A stretch of 59,899 nt of DNA, from NCBI GenBank assembly GCA_027487385.1, contig JAIYDS010000085.1, positions 1-59,899 of the forward strand. Reading direction: 5' to 3'. This document shows positions 45,001-53,743 of the stretch, piece after piece. How positions within the stretch are numbered: the first letter of the stretch is position 1; each line of letters begins with the position of its first letter. This stretch comes from Acetobacteraceae bacterium (GTDB taxonomy: Bacteria > Pseudomonadota > Alphaproteobacteria > Acetobacterales > Acetobacteraceae). Made by a program: the position numbers and the translations under genes. The notes below the pieces were generated by a model. The model was not told where the DNA came from and did not search any database. It saw only the letters and a list, made by a program, of their open reading frames with translations.

Positions 45001-48000
45001 CGGAATTCCACCACGCGGTCCTGCTGGCCCGTGCCGGTGGCCGGGTTCTCGCTGGTGCTGGCGAAGGTGACGCTGCGCAGCGCCTGCTCATAGGTCGCGC
45101 GGGTGGCGGTGCCGCTCAGCGTCAGCACGCCGGTCCCGGAATTGTAGCTGCCGGTGATGCCGCCCTGGTCCGTGAAGCCCAGCACATCGCCCGCCGCGCG
45201 GTCCGTGATGGTGACGCTGGCGCCGCTGAGATTGGGGCTGTCGGCATCGGCGATGGAAAGCCCGGGCGCGATGGCGCTGGCCGGGCCATCCTCGGCATAG
45301 CTCGCGCTGCCGCCGCCCGGGGTGATCACGGGGCGTTCGGCCACGGTGATGCTGAAGCTCTGGTTCGTCAGCGGGCTGGCCCCGTCCTCGCCGCCATCCG
45401 CCAGGGTGAAGGTGAAGCCATCCGAGGTGCCAGGGGCGTCGTCATGCAGGTATTTCACCTGCCCCGCCGCGAGGTCGGCCTGGGTGAAGCTCTGGCCATG
45501 GGCCAGCGCCTCGCCCGCATCCACCATGTTGTCGCTGTCAGCGTCCAGGAAGAGGGTGCCCCGGGTGGGGGCCGTGTCCAGCGTATAGGTCAGCCCCGTG
45601 CCGCCATCATCCGGGTCGCCCTCAGTCAGCAGGGCGGTGGTGATGGTCAGCAGGCCACCCGTCTCGGTCTGCCCGCCCGTGTTGGTGGCGAGGCTCGGGG
45701 CGTCATTCACCGGAATGAGGCTGAGGCTGCCGGTCACCACCGCGTTCTGGGCCGTGCCGCCCGTGCGCCCGCCATCGGCCAGGGTAAGGGTGATGTCGCG
45801 CGTGGTCGCGGTGCCGCCCGTCGTCGGATCATCCGAGGTGCTGGCGAAGCGCAGCTGCCCGATCAGCGCCTGCACCGCCGCATGGGTGGCATCCACGCCG
45901 GAGAGGCTGACCACGAGCGCCGCCGCCTGCCCGCCCGAGACCGTGCCGATGGCCTGGCCGTTGAAGGCAAGGTTGCCACCCGCGAGGGTGATGCCGTTGC
46001 CATCGGCGATGGAGAGCACATCCCCCGTGCGATAGGCGCCCAGCGCCACGCTCAGGCTGCCGCCATCCAGGTTCGGCGCATCCACCGCCGTCAGCACCGG
46101 GGCGCTGAACAGCGCGATGGGTGCTGCGCCCTCGGTCCAGCTGCTGGAGGTGACGGCGCCGGTCAGCGCCTCGGCATCATTGGCGGCGGTCAGGGTGAGC
46201 GTGCCGGTCAGGCTGTTGCTGTCCAGCGCGCCGCCGCCCGTATTGCCGCCATCCCGGAAGGTGGCGGTGATGGCGCGGCTGGCGGCGGTGCCGCCCGCCG
46301 TCGGGTCATCGCCGCCGTAGAAATTGTAGAGGATGTTGGCCATCACCGTGTTCACGGCCGCGGCATTCGCATCGCCGTTGAAGGTGATGACCAGCGCCGC
46401 GCCGAAGCCGCCCGAGACGGTGGCCACCTGCGTTCCGCTCAGGCTGACCGTGCCCTGGACGCTGTCATAGCTCAGGGCGCCCTGGCTCGCCGGAAGGGTG
46501 ATGAGGTCACCGCCCTGATAGGCATCGAAGGCCACGGTCAGCGTCGCCCCGGCGAAGCCCGCGGGAAGGTCGGGATCGGTGACGCTGGGCGAGGTGAAGA
46601 GCGCGACGGAGGTGCCGGCAAAGCCGCTGGAGCCGGCGAGGGTCGCGCCCTCGCTCCAGCTCGCCCCCAGGGTGCCGGCGAGGGCCGGCGCGTCATTCAC
46701 CGCCGTGAGCGCCACGGTGGAGAGCAGCGCGAGGGTCGCCGTGTTCACATCGCCGCCGCCATTCGGGCCGGTGTCGCGCAGCGCGGTGATGGTCACGGGC
46801 CGCGTCGCGGCGCCCAGGGAATCGCCGCCATGGCGATAGGCGAGGCCGGCCACCAGGGCCTGCAACTCCGCGGCGTTCGAGCCGGCCGCGCGGTTGATGG
46901 TGACCGAGGCGGTGGATCCCGAGAGGGCGACATCCACGCTCAGCCCATCGCCGACATCCAGCGCCGAGACCGCCTGCAGCGCGACCTCGACGCCATTGAC
47001 GCGCAGATACTCGGCCGCGCCGTCATTCACCTGGGCGATGGTGACCACCAGCCGGTCGAAGGATTGCCCGCCCTCCACCGTGCTGGCCGTGGGGTTGGTG
47101 AAGAGCAGGACGGGCACGCCGCCCTCGGTGAAGCCAGGATTGGCCGCGGTCGCCGTCAGGGTGGGCGGGTCATTGACGTTCGTCACCGTGACCGTCACCG
47201 CCTGGCTGGTGGCGTTGCCCGCCACATCGGCGGCGCGCACCACGACGGTGTAGGTGTTGTCGGCCCCGTCATCGCCGGGCGCCTCGAAATCGGGCGCGGT
47301 GGCGAAGCGCAGGTCGCTGCCGTTCAGGGCAAAGCTCCCGGCGTCAATGCCGCCCTGGATGACATAGTCCACGCCGTCACTGGCCGAGACCGTCATCACC
47401 GCCGTGCTGTTTTCCGCCACGTTCGTGCTCGCGCTGACGGCCCAGCCGGGGCCGGTGCGGTCAATCGTCACGAGGCGCGCGGCGCTGTCGGCGCCTTCAT
47501 TCCCCGCCGCGTCCACCGCGCGCAGCGTGAAGCTGTAGCTGCCATCGGCAAGGCCCGAGACATCCACGCCCGAGAACAGGTAATGGCCCGAGCCATTGGT
47601 CGTCATCGTGCCGGCCAGGGTGCCGTCACGATACAGCCGCACCTCCGTGTTGGCGGTGGTGGTGCCGAGGAAGTTGAGGCTGTTGGCGTTGGTGATGTCG
47701 TCGCTGTTGCTGGACCCGCTGTCGCTGGCGGCGGCGAGGTCGGGCGCGCCGGGCGCCGCGGGCGCGGTGCGGTCGATCGTGACATCCAGCGCCGTGCCTG
47801 CGCTGCCCAGATTCCCGGCCAGGTCCATTTGGCGCAGGGTGAAGGCATAGGTGCCATCGGCGAGTGCGGAGGTGTCCAGACCCGCGAAGCTCCAGGCGCC
47901 ATTCGCATCGGCCGTCGTGCTGGTGACGAGGTTGCCGTCGCGGAACAGCCGCAGCGTCTCATTCGCGCCGATCGCGGGCCCGCTGAAGGTAAAGGAGGTC

Positions 48001-50273
48001 GCGCTGGTCACATTGTCGCCGTCGCTCGTGCCCGTGTCGGAGGAGGGCAGCAGATCGGGCGGCCCGCCGGCGGCGGGCGCCGTGCGGTCAATGGTGATGA
48101 GCCGCGCGGTGCCGGAGACGCTCTCATTGCCCGCCACGTCGAGCTGCCGGACGCTGAAGGAATAGCTGGCGTCGCTGAGGGCCGCGACATCGACGTCGGC
48201 GAAGGTGAAATCGCCATTCCCATCCGCCGTGGCCGTCGCCATGAGGCTGGTGGCGCGATAGAGCCGCACGGTCGCGCCCGCATCGGCGCCGCCGCCGGTG
48301 AAGGTCAGGCTGGTGGCGTTGGTCAGGTCGTCACTGTCGCTGGCGCCGCTGTCCGAGGCGGCGGCGAGGTCCGGCTGGCCCAATGCGGCGGGCGGCGAGT
48401 TGTCCAGCGTGTAGCTGGTCTGGTTCGCGCCGCTCGGCGTCAGGTTCGTCAGGGCGTTGCCGGCGGCATCGGTGATGTCCTGCCCGCCGGCGAAGCCGAG
48501 GGTGACGGGGCCATCCACCTCGGCCAGGTTCCCGCCGGAGGCGGTGACGTCGAAGGCGTTGCCTCCGGCCGAGGTGACGCCGAGGGTGCCCGTTGTCCCG
48601 GTCAGGCTGAAATCGGCGGCATCCACGCCGGTGACGGCCCCGTTGAAGCCGACGCGCCAGGTCACGCTGTTCGCATTGGTGACCTCATTCGCCGGCGTCT
48701 GCCGGGTGATGGAGGTGACGGTGGGCGCGGTGCGGTCGATCGTGATGTTGAGCGCCGTGCTGTCCGTGCTCTCCGCCGAGCCGTTGAACTGCCGGGTGGT
48801 GAAGCTGTAGCTGCCGTCCCCGAGGCCGGAGACGTCCAGATTGTTGAAGCTGTAGTTGCCGGTGCCATCGGCCGTGGTGCTCGCCACCTGCGTGGCGCCG
48901 CGATAGAGGCGCACCGTGCCATTCGGATCCGCGCCCGTACCGGTGAAGCTCAGGCTGGTGGCGTTGGTGAGGTTGTCCGTGCTGCTGCTGCCGCTGTCGG
49001 AGCCGGCGGCGAGATCAGGGGCGGAAGGCGCGTTGGGCGCGGCGGGTGCCGGGTCGGGGTCCCCGGGCAGCAGGAAATTCGCGGCGGTGATGGTGCCGGT
49101 GACGTTGATGAACGCCGCGAAGGTGAAGAAGACACTGCCGCTGGTGTAGCCGACGGCGATGGTCGGCGTGCCGCCGGAGGAGGTGATGCTGTTGCCGCTC
49201 TGGAACAGGAAGGGGCCGTTGGCCGAGAAGCTGGTGTAGCGCGTGTCGGTGCCGAAATAATCCGAATTGCCGATGTCGTAGATGTCCGTCGTGAACTGCG
49301 CGAATTGGGTCGATATGTCGGTGCCGCGCAGGTCAATGAAATCCTCGGCCGCGTTGAACCCGCTGATGACCGCGATGTTGAACAGCTCGGTGGAGTTGGC
49401 GAAGTAATGCCCGCCATGACTCTGCGCCGTGGTGGGAAAGCGCGCCAGATCCACCGTGCCATCGGTGAAGGTGACATTGGTGGTGTCCGTCAGGTTCACC
49501 GTGTTGTTGCCGTTCAGCAGCCCGCCAAAGGCGGCGATCTCCAGCGTGACCGTCTCCACCTGGCCGTGCCGCTGCTCCAGCGTCCAGTCTCCGCCGCGCG
49601 CCGCGGGGCCCGTGTCGTTGGTGGAGGCCGCGACATCCGCGCCCGTCGCGGCGCTCAGGGCTGTGAGGAAATCCTGCCCCTCCCCGCCCGCGACGCGGCA
49701 GCCATAGAGCAGCAGGTCGCCCTCCGCCCCCAGCGCGGTGCCCAGCGCCGCGAGATCGGCGGCGCGCGCCTCCACCCCGGCGGCATCGAGGTTGAGCGAG
49801 CCGAGCTGAACCCGCCCCTCGCCGCCATGGCTCAGCACATGCAGGGCCGAGATGTTGTTGCGGCCCTCCAGCGCTTCCACCAGTTGGGTCAGCCCATCGC
49901 GCGCGGGGTCCAGCAGGATGATCTCGGCCTGGGGGGGTGCGGCGTCGCGCAGCGCCTCCCAGCCTTGCACGGCGGTGTCGATCGCGACGATCTCGACGGG
50001 TGTGGCGGCGGAGGGACCGGTGGCCTGCGTGGCGGCCTGGGCGGTGCCGGCCGTGCCCTGCACCAGGGCGGCGACCAGCCCGGCATCGCCGCCTGCCGGC
50101 GGGGCCATGGGATCGGCCATCTGATCGGCCTGCGCCTCCGCCGTGGCGGCGCCGGCGGCGTCGAACATGAAGCGCTGCTCCAGCGCCAAGGCCAGGCGAC
50201 GGGGGGCGAAGCGCCCCGCGCCCGCACGCGCGAATTCACCGCGATTGCGCTGGTGGTCTGTCCATCCTGACAT
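42084..50273 (-). CDS. Giant DUF4347 / Ig-like / cadherin-repeat surface protein
   Basis: A 2729-aa repeat protein, probably exported to the cell surface. Near residue 30 it has LALALEQRFMFDAAGA, a motif seen at the start of many giant DUF4347 adhesins. DUF4347 spans about residues 93-250, with a conserved His149 (LSHGGEG) and Cys192 (YGCRVAG). A beta-rich segment, five Ig-like units ending in TIDRTAP-type sequences, cadherin-like domains and three 143-residue units (DNA 43640-44930) follow. Next come a Pro-rich and then a Gly-rich linker (DNA 42955-42745), a dystroglycan-like Ig domain and a short helical tail. There is no ordinary signal peptide. The start is ATG 50273. It heads the cassette with two HlyD adaptors, an M50 protease and TolC, so adhesion or biofilm formation after dedicated export is the best inference. 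Confidence 0.9.
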   Translation of the reverse strand: MSGWTDHQRNRGEFARAGAGRFAPRRLALALEQRFMFDAAGAATAEAQADQMADPMAPPAGGDAGLVAALVQGTAGTAQAATQATGPSAATPVEIVAIDTAVQGWEALRDAAPPQAEIILLDPARDGLTQLVEALEGRNNISALHVLSHGGEGRVQLGSLNLDAAGVEARAADLAALGTALGAEGDLLLYGCRVAGGEGQDFLTALSAATGADVAASTNDTGPAARGGDWTLEQRHGQVETVTLEIAAFGGLLNGNNTVNLTDTTNVTFTDGTVDLARFPTTAQSHGGHYFANSTELFNIAVISGFNAAEDFIDLRGTDISTQFAQFTTDIYDIGNSDYFGTDTRYTSFSANGPFLFQSGNSITSSGGTPTIAVGYTSGSVFFTFAAFINVTGTITAANFLLPGDPDPAPAAPNAPSAPDLAAGSDSGSSSTDNLTNATSLSFTGTGADPNGTVRLYRGATQVASTTADGTGNYSFNNLDVSGLGDGSYSFTTRQFNGSAESTDSTALNITIDRTAPTVTSITRQTPANEVTNANSVTWRVGFNGAVTGVDAADFSLTGTTGTLGVTSAGGNAFDVTASGGNLAEVDGPVTLGFAGGQDITDAAGNALTNLTPSGANQTSYTLDNSPPAALGQPDLAAASDSGASDSDDLTNATSLTFTGGGADAGATVRLYRATSLMATATADGNGDFTFADVDVAALSDASYSFSVRQLDVAGNESVSGTARLITIDRTAPAAGGPPDLLPSSDTGTSDGDNVTSATSFTFSGPAIGANETLRLFRDGNLVTSTTADANGAWSFAGLDTSALADGTYAFTLRQMDLAGNLGSAGTALDVTIDRTAPAAPGAPDLAAASDSGSSNSDDITNANSLNFLGTTTANTEVRLYRDGTLAGTMTTNGSGHYLFSGVDVSGLADGSYSFTLRAVDAAGNEGADSAARLVTIDRTGPGWAVSASTNVAENSTAVMTVSASDGVDYVIQGGIDAGSFALNGSDLRFATAPDFEAPGDDGADNTYTVVVRAADVAGNATSQAVTVTVTNVNDPPTLTATAANPGFTEGGVPVLLFTNPTASTVEGGQSFDRLVVTIAQVNDGAAEYLRVNGVEVALQAVSALDVGDGLSVDVALSGSTASVTINRAAGSNAAELQALVAGLAYRHGGDSLGAATRPVTITALRDTGPNGGGDVNTATLALLSTVALTAVNDAPALAGTLGASWSEGATLAGSSGFAGTSVALFTSPSVTDPDLPAGFAGATLTVAFDAYQGGDLITLPASQGALSYDSVQGTVSLSGTQVATVSGGFGAALVITFNGDANAAAVNTVMANILYNFYGGDDPTAGGTAASRAITATFRDGGNTGGGALDSNSLTGTLTLTAANDAEALTGAVTSSSWTEGAAPIALFSAPVLTAVDAPNLDGGSLSVALGAYRTGDVLSIADGNGITLAGGNLAFNGQAIGTVSGGQAAALVVSLSGVDATHAAVQALIGQLRFASTSDDPTTGGTATTRDITLTLADGGRTGGTAQNAVVTGSLSLIPVNDAPSLATNTGGQTETGGLLTITTALLTEGDPDDGGTGLTYTLDTAPTRGTLFLDADSDNMVDAGEALAHGQSFTQADLAAGQVKYLHDDAPGTSDGFTFTLADGGEDGASPLTNQSFSITVAERPVITPGGGSASYAEDGPASAIAPGLSIADADSPNLSGASVTITDRAAGDVLGFTDQGGITGSYNSGTGVLTLSGTATRATYEQALRSVTFASTSENPATGTGQQDRVVEFRVTDSGGLTSVVGVTRQVTVANANDAPTVTNGANVTLTGTDEDTTSGATSVAALLTGAGFADVDSGALSGLAVTGATGRGEWQVSTDGGSNWSALGAVSAASARLLGPDAELRYIPDDANAETATLTFRGWDQTTGSAGGTGDTTTSGGASAFSSASAGASLVVTAVNDAPTLTSGASVTLAGTSEDSTATPFTVASLLTQAGGADLDSSTVLGIAITAASGRGTWQVSTDGGANWAALGSVSGGAARLLGPDAQLRYQPDAQRGETASLGFRAWDGTVGSAGGLGDTAAQGGTEAFSLGAATASLSVTEVNDAPVLGAGSLALTGTHEDAASAGTSLASILAALGASDVDAGALSGAAISGATGNGNWQVSQDGGASWTALGAVSAATPRLLAADAQLRYLPDARNGETASLTLRAWDRSAGQNAGAQQAGGSGALSGTTAVLSLAVSPRNDAPVVGGLVTAQSGNDTAESRPFNAIQLGDVDLPGDVLTVTLLIRDAAGTTGEATGRFTEASLSAAGVERLSAGSYRISGSAEQVTAALRLLSFRPTADQALPGSSVTTRFVLSVTDGAAPVAAPEVALAVASVNDAPVVTGSLPASQSTRADLPFRLNLPVSTFADADQPGGDVLAFSLSGPAGLALTRSGEVLTLSAASGALRPGNYTVTLEARDLSGATASTSFALTVQPSPPPAPAPAPPAPPPAPPPAPPPAPAPITPVTQAMRGGEGASSGGFSGNGGLGGGLGSGSGGGFGGGFGSGGQTSGAPTAPRGGEPANTGAFVQRGVSDGGFGPTGLRAAPDLGSFSASAGTSNVITLPAGSFSHSDPGMPVAVSARQANGQPLPAWARFDASNGTLVVQPPPGVNQTLVVSFTARDAQGREATTVMRIQVGGDARPVEAVPTAPAPAPRAAAPAETWLADAPLTGLEALAERLDLTEPSPQPQPGLTQALRTTGAEAQHAELLRLMEDLIRGDEAA
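43640..44930 (-). repeat. Three tandem 143/144-codon repeats in the giant protein
   Basis: Anchored on GAGACCTGCCA, the units occur at 43888, 44317 and 44749, giving periods of 429 and 432 bases. Each encodes a unit with a WQVS motif, followed by LGxVS, RLLGPDAxLRY and a Gly/Ser-rich end. Boundaries are approximate. Confidence 0.75.
47457..49035 (-). repeat. Array of five Ig-like repeats in the giant protein
   Basis: Five Ig-like units of about 100 codons each end in TIDRTAP or a variant. Four share the opening PDLAAASDSG-type sequence; the fourth from the left (about 48390-48725) is a different Big-like unit. Boundaries are approximate. Confidence 0.7.
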
Positions 50274-50336
50274 GCGCGAAGCCCTTTTTGATGCTCACGC
50301 GCCTATCTGCCCAGGAAACTCCTAACCAATGGTGAA

Positions 50337-50361
50337 GCGCCCGCAGGGAAACCGCAGGCGC
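50337..50361. terminator. Candidate terminator hairpin downstream of Bug-type gene
   Basis: GCGCCCGCAG (50337-50346) can pair with CCGCAGGCGC (50352-50361), with two G-U type positions in one orientation, across a 5-base loop. It lies just after the minus-strand Bug-type gene and before the giant gene's start. No T-tract is seen. Confidence 0.35.
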
Positions 50362-50367
50362 ACGCCC

Positions 50368-51339
50368 CTACTCGGCGCGGATGTTGCCCGCCCGCACCAC
50401 TTGGCCGAACAGCTCGAAATCCCGCGCGGTGAGGGTGGCCAGTTCCTCCGGCGTGGAGGGCACGGAATCCACCGCCCCCTGGGCCAGCCGCTCCCGCACC
50501 GCAGAGGCCAGCATGACGGGGCGGTTGATCTCGGCCAGGCGAAGGATGATCTCGCGCGGCGTGTTGCGCGGCGCGAACATGGCGAACCAGCTTTCGAAAT
50601 TCACCTCGGGGATGCCGATCTCCCGCGTGGTCGGAACGTTGGGCTGGAGGGCCTGGCGCTCGCCCCGCGTGACGAAGAGCGCGCGCAGCCGGCCCGCATC
50701 CACGTGCTGGCCCAGCAGCTGGATGCCATCCATGAAGATCGGCACGCGATTGGCCAGAACATCGGGAATGGCGGCGGCCGTCCCGCGGAAATGCACCGGC
50801 TCGGCCTCCACGCCCACGGCGCGGCGCCAGGCCTCCGTCACCACATGGGTGATGCCGCCAGCCCCCGTGCTCGCATAGGTGAACTGGCCGGGCGAGCGCC
50901 GCATCAGCGCCACCAGCTCCGCATGGTTCTGCGCCGGCACCTGCGCCGCGATGGTCATGAGGAAGTAGTTCGTCATCATCTTCGCGACCGGGGCCAGGTC
51001 CCGCATCGGATCGAAGGGCAGGTTCGCGTAGGTGTGCGGGTTGATCACCACCTGGCCGGAATTGGCGATGAGGAAGGTGTGCCCATCCGTCGCGCGGATC
51101 ACGGCCTCGGTGCCGAGATTGGCGGCCGCACCGGGGCGGTTCTCCACCACGACGGGCTGGCCCAGCGCTTCCTGGAAGCCGGGGGCGGCCAGGCGCGCCA
51201 GCGTGTCGGTGGGCCCGCCCGCGGCGAAGCCCACGATGAAGCGCACCGGCCGGTTGGGCCAGGCCGGCTGGGCCAGGGCCGGGGCGGCAAGCAAGGCACC
51301 CGCGCCCAGAAGGGTGCGGCGCATCACGGATTCACGCAT
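50368..51339 (-). CDS. Bug/TctC-type substrate-binding protein (second copy)
   Basis: A 323-aa periplasmic binding protein. The signal peptide ends at PALAQPAW. Family motifs RPVRFIVGFAAGGPTDTLAR, VENRPGAAANLG and the C-terminal FELFGQVVRAGNI are present. I use ATG 51339, which leaves GGGAG at 6-base spacing; ATG 51345 is too close to that site. No transporter membrane genes are adjacent. It lies upstream of the giant surface protein gene and downstream of another Bug-type gene in the same direction, but with spacers and a hairpin, so probably separate units. Ligand unknown; carboxylates are usual. Confidence 0.9.
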   Translation of the reverse strand: MRESVMRRTLLGAGALLAAPALAQPAWPNRPVRFIVGFAAGGPTDTLARLAAPGFQEALGQPVVVENRPGAAANLGTEAVIRATDGHTFLIANSGQVVINPHTYANLPFDPMRDLAPVAKMMTNYFLMTIAAQVPAQNHAELVALMRRSPGQFTYASTGAGGITHVVTEAWRRAVGVEAEPVHFRGTAAAIPDVLANRVPIFMDGIQLLGQHVDAGRLRALFVTRGERQALQPNVPTTREIGIPEVNFESWFAMFAPRNTPREIILRLAEINRPVMLASAVRERLAQGAVDSVPSTPEELATLTARDFELFGQVVRAGNIRAE

Positions 51340-51444
51340 GGACATCTCCCTGTGGCGCCGGCTGCGGGGATCACGCCCCCGCTTGACCGGCGCCGCTAAA
51401 GATGTCCATTTCGTAATGTCATTTCAACCGAAACATGCGTGGGT

Positions 51445-52422
51445 TCAGTCGAGGCGGATATTCTCGCTGCGGACCACCTGGCCCCAGGCCTCCTGCTCGC
51501 TGCGCACCAGCGCGGCCAGGGCAGCCGGCGTGGTGTGTTCCGGCACGGCGGCCTGGGCGCGGAAGACCTCGATCATGGCGGGCGTCGCCATCGCTGTGGC
51601 CATGGCCTGGTTGAGCCGGGCGATGATCGGCGCGGGCGTGCGCGCCGGTGCGAAGATGGCCTGGATGATGCTGGTGGAGAGCGCAACGCCCTGCTCCTGC
51701 AGCGTCGGCACATTCGGCAGCAGCGGCAGCCGCGCCGGCGAGAGGGTGGCGAGCACGCGCACCCGGCCATCCCGCGCCAGCGCCTCGGCCGCGCCCGCCG
51801 GCATCACCATGGCATCCACCTGGCCGGCGGCGAGCGCCTGCTGCGCCGGCGCGGCCCCGGTGAAGGGCACATGCAGCAGCTCGGCCCGGGCCGCGATGCC
51901 GATGCGCAGCACCGCGAGCTGCGAGGTGCTGCCCACGCCCCAGCTCGCATAGGTGAGCGCGCCGGGCCGCGCCTTGGCGGCGGCGATGAAGCTGCGCAGG
52001 TCACTGATCTCGCGCTGGGTGGGGCCCACGGCGAGGGCCAGCGGCACCCGCGTCAACAGGCTCACCGGCTCGAAATCGGCGTTCGCGTCATAGGGGATGT
52101 TGCGCATGGCGGCCGGGTTCACCGCATGGGTGTCCGTCACGCCCAGCAGCAGCGTCGTGCCATCGGGCGTGGCCCGCGCCGCCACGCCGGCGCCGATGCT
52201 GCCATTGGCGCCGGCCCGGTTCTCCACCACCACCGTCTGGCCGAGCGAGGTGGTCATGTTCTGCGCCAGGCTGCGCGCCAGGATGTCGCTGATGCCGCCC
52301 GGGTTGAAGGGGACGATGATCCGCACCGTGCCGGCGGGGATGCTCTGCGCCTGCGCGGGCAGGCTGGCGGCGGCAAGGCCGGCTGCCAGAATCGGCAGGC
52401 CGCGACGGGTGAGATGGGGCAA
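51445..52422 (-). CDS. Bug/TctC-type substrate-binding protein (third copy), TTG start
   Basis: A 325-aa periplasmic binding protein with a signal peptide ending near LPAQAQSIP. Bug motifs GTVRIIVPFNPGGISDILAR, VENRAGANGSIG and TPDGTTLLLG are clear. The start is TTG 52422, with AGGAGG five bases upstream; no ATG fits as well. It is divergent from the ABC binding-protein gene at 52673, with 250 bases between. It has no TctAB partners here. Ligand unknown; proximity to the importer operon may mean a related nutrient. Confidence 0.9.
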   Translation of the reverse strand: MPHLTRRGLPILAAGLAAASLPAQAQSIPAGTVRIIVPFNPGGISDILARSLAQNMTTSLGQTVVVENRAGANGSIGAGVAARATPDGTTLLLGVTDTHAVNPAAMRNIPYDANADFEPVSLLTRVPLALAVGPTQREISDLRSFIAAAKARPGALTYASWGVGSTSQLAVLRIGIAARAELLHVPFTGAAPAQQALAAGQVDAMVMPAGAAEALARDGRVRVLATLSPARLPLLPNVPTLQEQGVALSTSIIQAIFAPARTPAPIIARLNQAMATAMATPAMIEVFRAQAAVPEHTTPAALAALVRSEQEAWGQVVRSENIRLD

Positions 52423-52672
52423 GGGATCCTCCTGGGGATGGGGCCGGGTGTGGGCGGCGGCCTAGCAAATCATGCGCCAGACGAAATCCGCGCCCGGCAC
52501 GCCGCCGCGACCCGGGCTCTGGCGATAAAGCGGGCGCAGCGTGCCACGGCTGCCCGGTTTGCGGGCATGGCACGCCTCACCCCCCCATGCGGCCCGCGCG
52601 CATCGCTTGCAGGGCGGGACCGCACCGCGCATATGACGGCCCAGCAATCAATTCGCCTGGAGGCCCCACGTC

Positions 52673-53743
52673 ATGGTCACGCTGTCCCGTCGTTCCGCGC
52701 TCGCCGCGGGCACCGCCATCCTGGCCACGCCCAACGTGGTCCGCGCCCAGGCCGCGCTGCGCCTGACGCTTCCCTGGCTTGCCCAGGGCTCGACCGCCTA
52801 TGCCTTCATCGCCCGCGAGATGGGCGCCTTCTCGCGCCGTGGCCTGAATGTGGAAGTGACGCGCGGCTTCGGCTCCGTCGCCGCCGCCCAGGCGCTGGCC
52901 CAGGGCCAGTTCGACTACGCCATCATCGGCGCCGGCCCGATGATCCTCGCCGCCGCGCGTGAGCTGCCGGTCGTCGGCATGGCGACCGTGAATTACGACA
53001 TGACCATGGGCATCGCGCTGCGCGCCGACAGCCCGATCCGCACCGCGAAGGACCTGGAGGGCAAGCGCATCGGCGCCGTGCCGACCAGTGCGGAATTCCC
53101 CTTCTGGCCCGCCTTCGCCCGCCGCGCCGGCATCAACCTCCAGACCGTCACCATCCAGCAGATGGACAACCGCGTGCTGGAGCGCAGCCTGATTGACCGT
53201 CAGGTGGATGCCATCACCGCCATCGGCTCCTCCACCATCCCGGTCATGCAGGCGCAGAATGCGGCGCACCGCTTCATCCCCTATTCCTCGGCGGGGCTGA
53301 ACTTCTACGCCAACGTGATCTGCACCCGCCCCGAGGTGCTGCAGAACCGCGCGGCCCAGGCCGAGGCGATCACGGACGCGCTGCTGGAAGCCGCCGCCCT
53401 GCAGCTGCGCGAACCGGAGCGCGCGCTCGACATGTTCATCCGCCAGGTGCCCGAGATCGGCATCACCTCGGGCGGGCGTGAGAATGCGCGCCTTTCCCAG
53501 GGGCTGATGCAGGCCACCATGCTGGCGCCCGAGGCCATCCAGAACGGCCTGGGCTGGACCGACATGGCCAAGTGGAACGCGATGACGGACCTCGTCATGG
53601 AATTCGGCGCGCCGGCCGATGCCAAGCGCCCCAGCACCGAGGCCATCATTTCCAACCGCTTCGCCGGCCGCATCAAGCTGACCGAAGCCGAGTGGGCCGC
53701 GCAGCGCACCCGCCTCGCCCCCTTCGGTGCCATGCTGGGATGA
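52673..53743 (+). CDS. ABC transporter substrate-binding protein (NMT1/TauA/SsuA-like)
   Basis: A 356-aa periplasmic binding protein. The N-terminus has a twin-arginine-like SRRSALAAGTAIL and a cleavage region near VVRAQAAL. LPWLAQGSTAYAFIAREMG, the NMT1-type ligand loop, is followed by GFGSVAAAQALAQGQFDYAI. The family binds sulfonates, nitrate, pyrimidine precursors or other N-containing organics. GGAGG lies 9 bases before ATG 52673. Its stop overlaps the ATPase start as ATGA. It is the first gene of an operon that also encodes an amidohydrolase and a molybdenum hydroxylase. Confidence 0.9.
   Translation: MVTLSRRSALAAGTAILATPNVVRAQAALRLTLPWLAQGSTAYAFIAREMGAFSRRGLNVEVTRGFGSVAAAQALAQGQFDYAIIGAGPMILAAARELPVVGMATVNYDMTMGIALRADSPIRTAKDLEGKRIGAVPTSAEFPFWPAFARRAGINLQTVTIQQMDNRVLERSLIDRQVDAITAIGSSTIPVMQAQNAAHRFIPYSSAGLNFYANVICTRPEVLQNRAAQAEAITDALLEAAALQLREPERALDMFIRQVPEIGITSGGRENARLSQGLMQATMLAPEAIQNGLGWTDMAKWNAMTDLVMEFGAPADAKRPSTEAIISNRFAGRIKLTEAEWAAQRTRLAPFGAMLG

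Noticed and set aside
44019-50270. A 2083-codon open frame on the plus strand opposite the giant surface protein
   Set aside because: It is an antisense shadow of a high-G+C repetitive gene: the product is rich in G, R, A and H, has no domain and no ribosome-binding site, while the minus-strand frame has clear domains.
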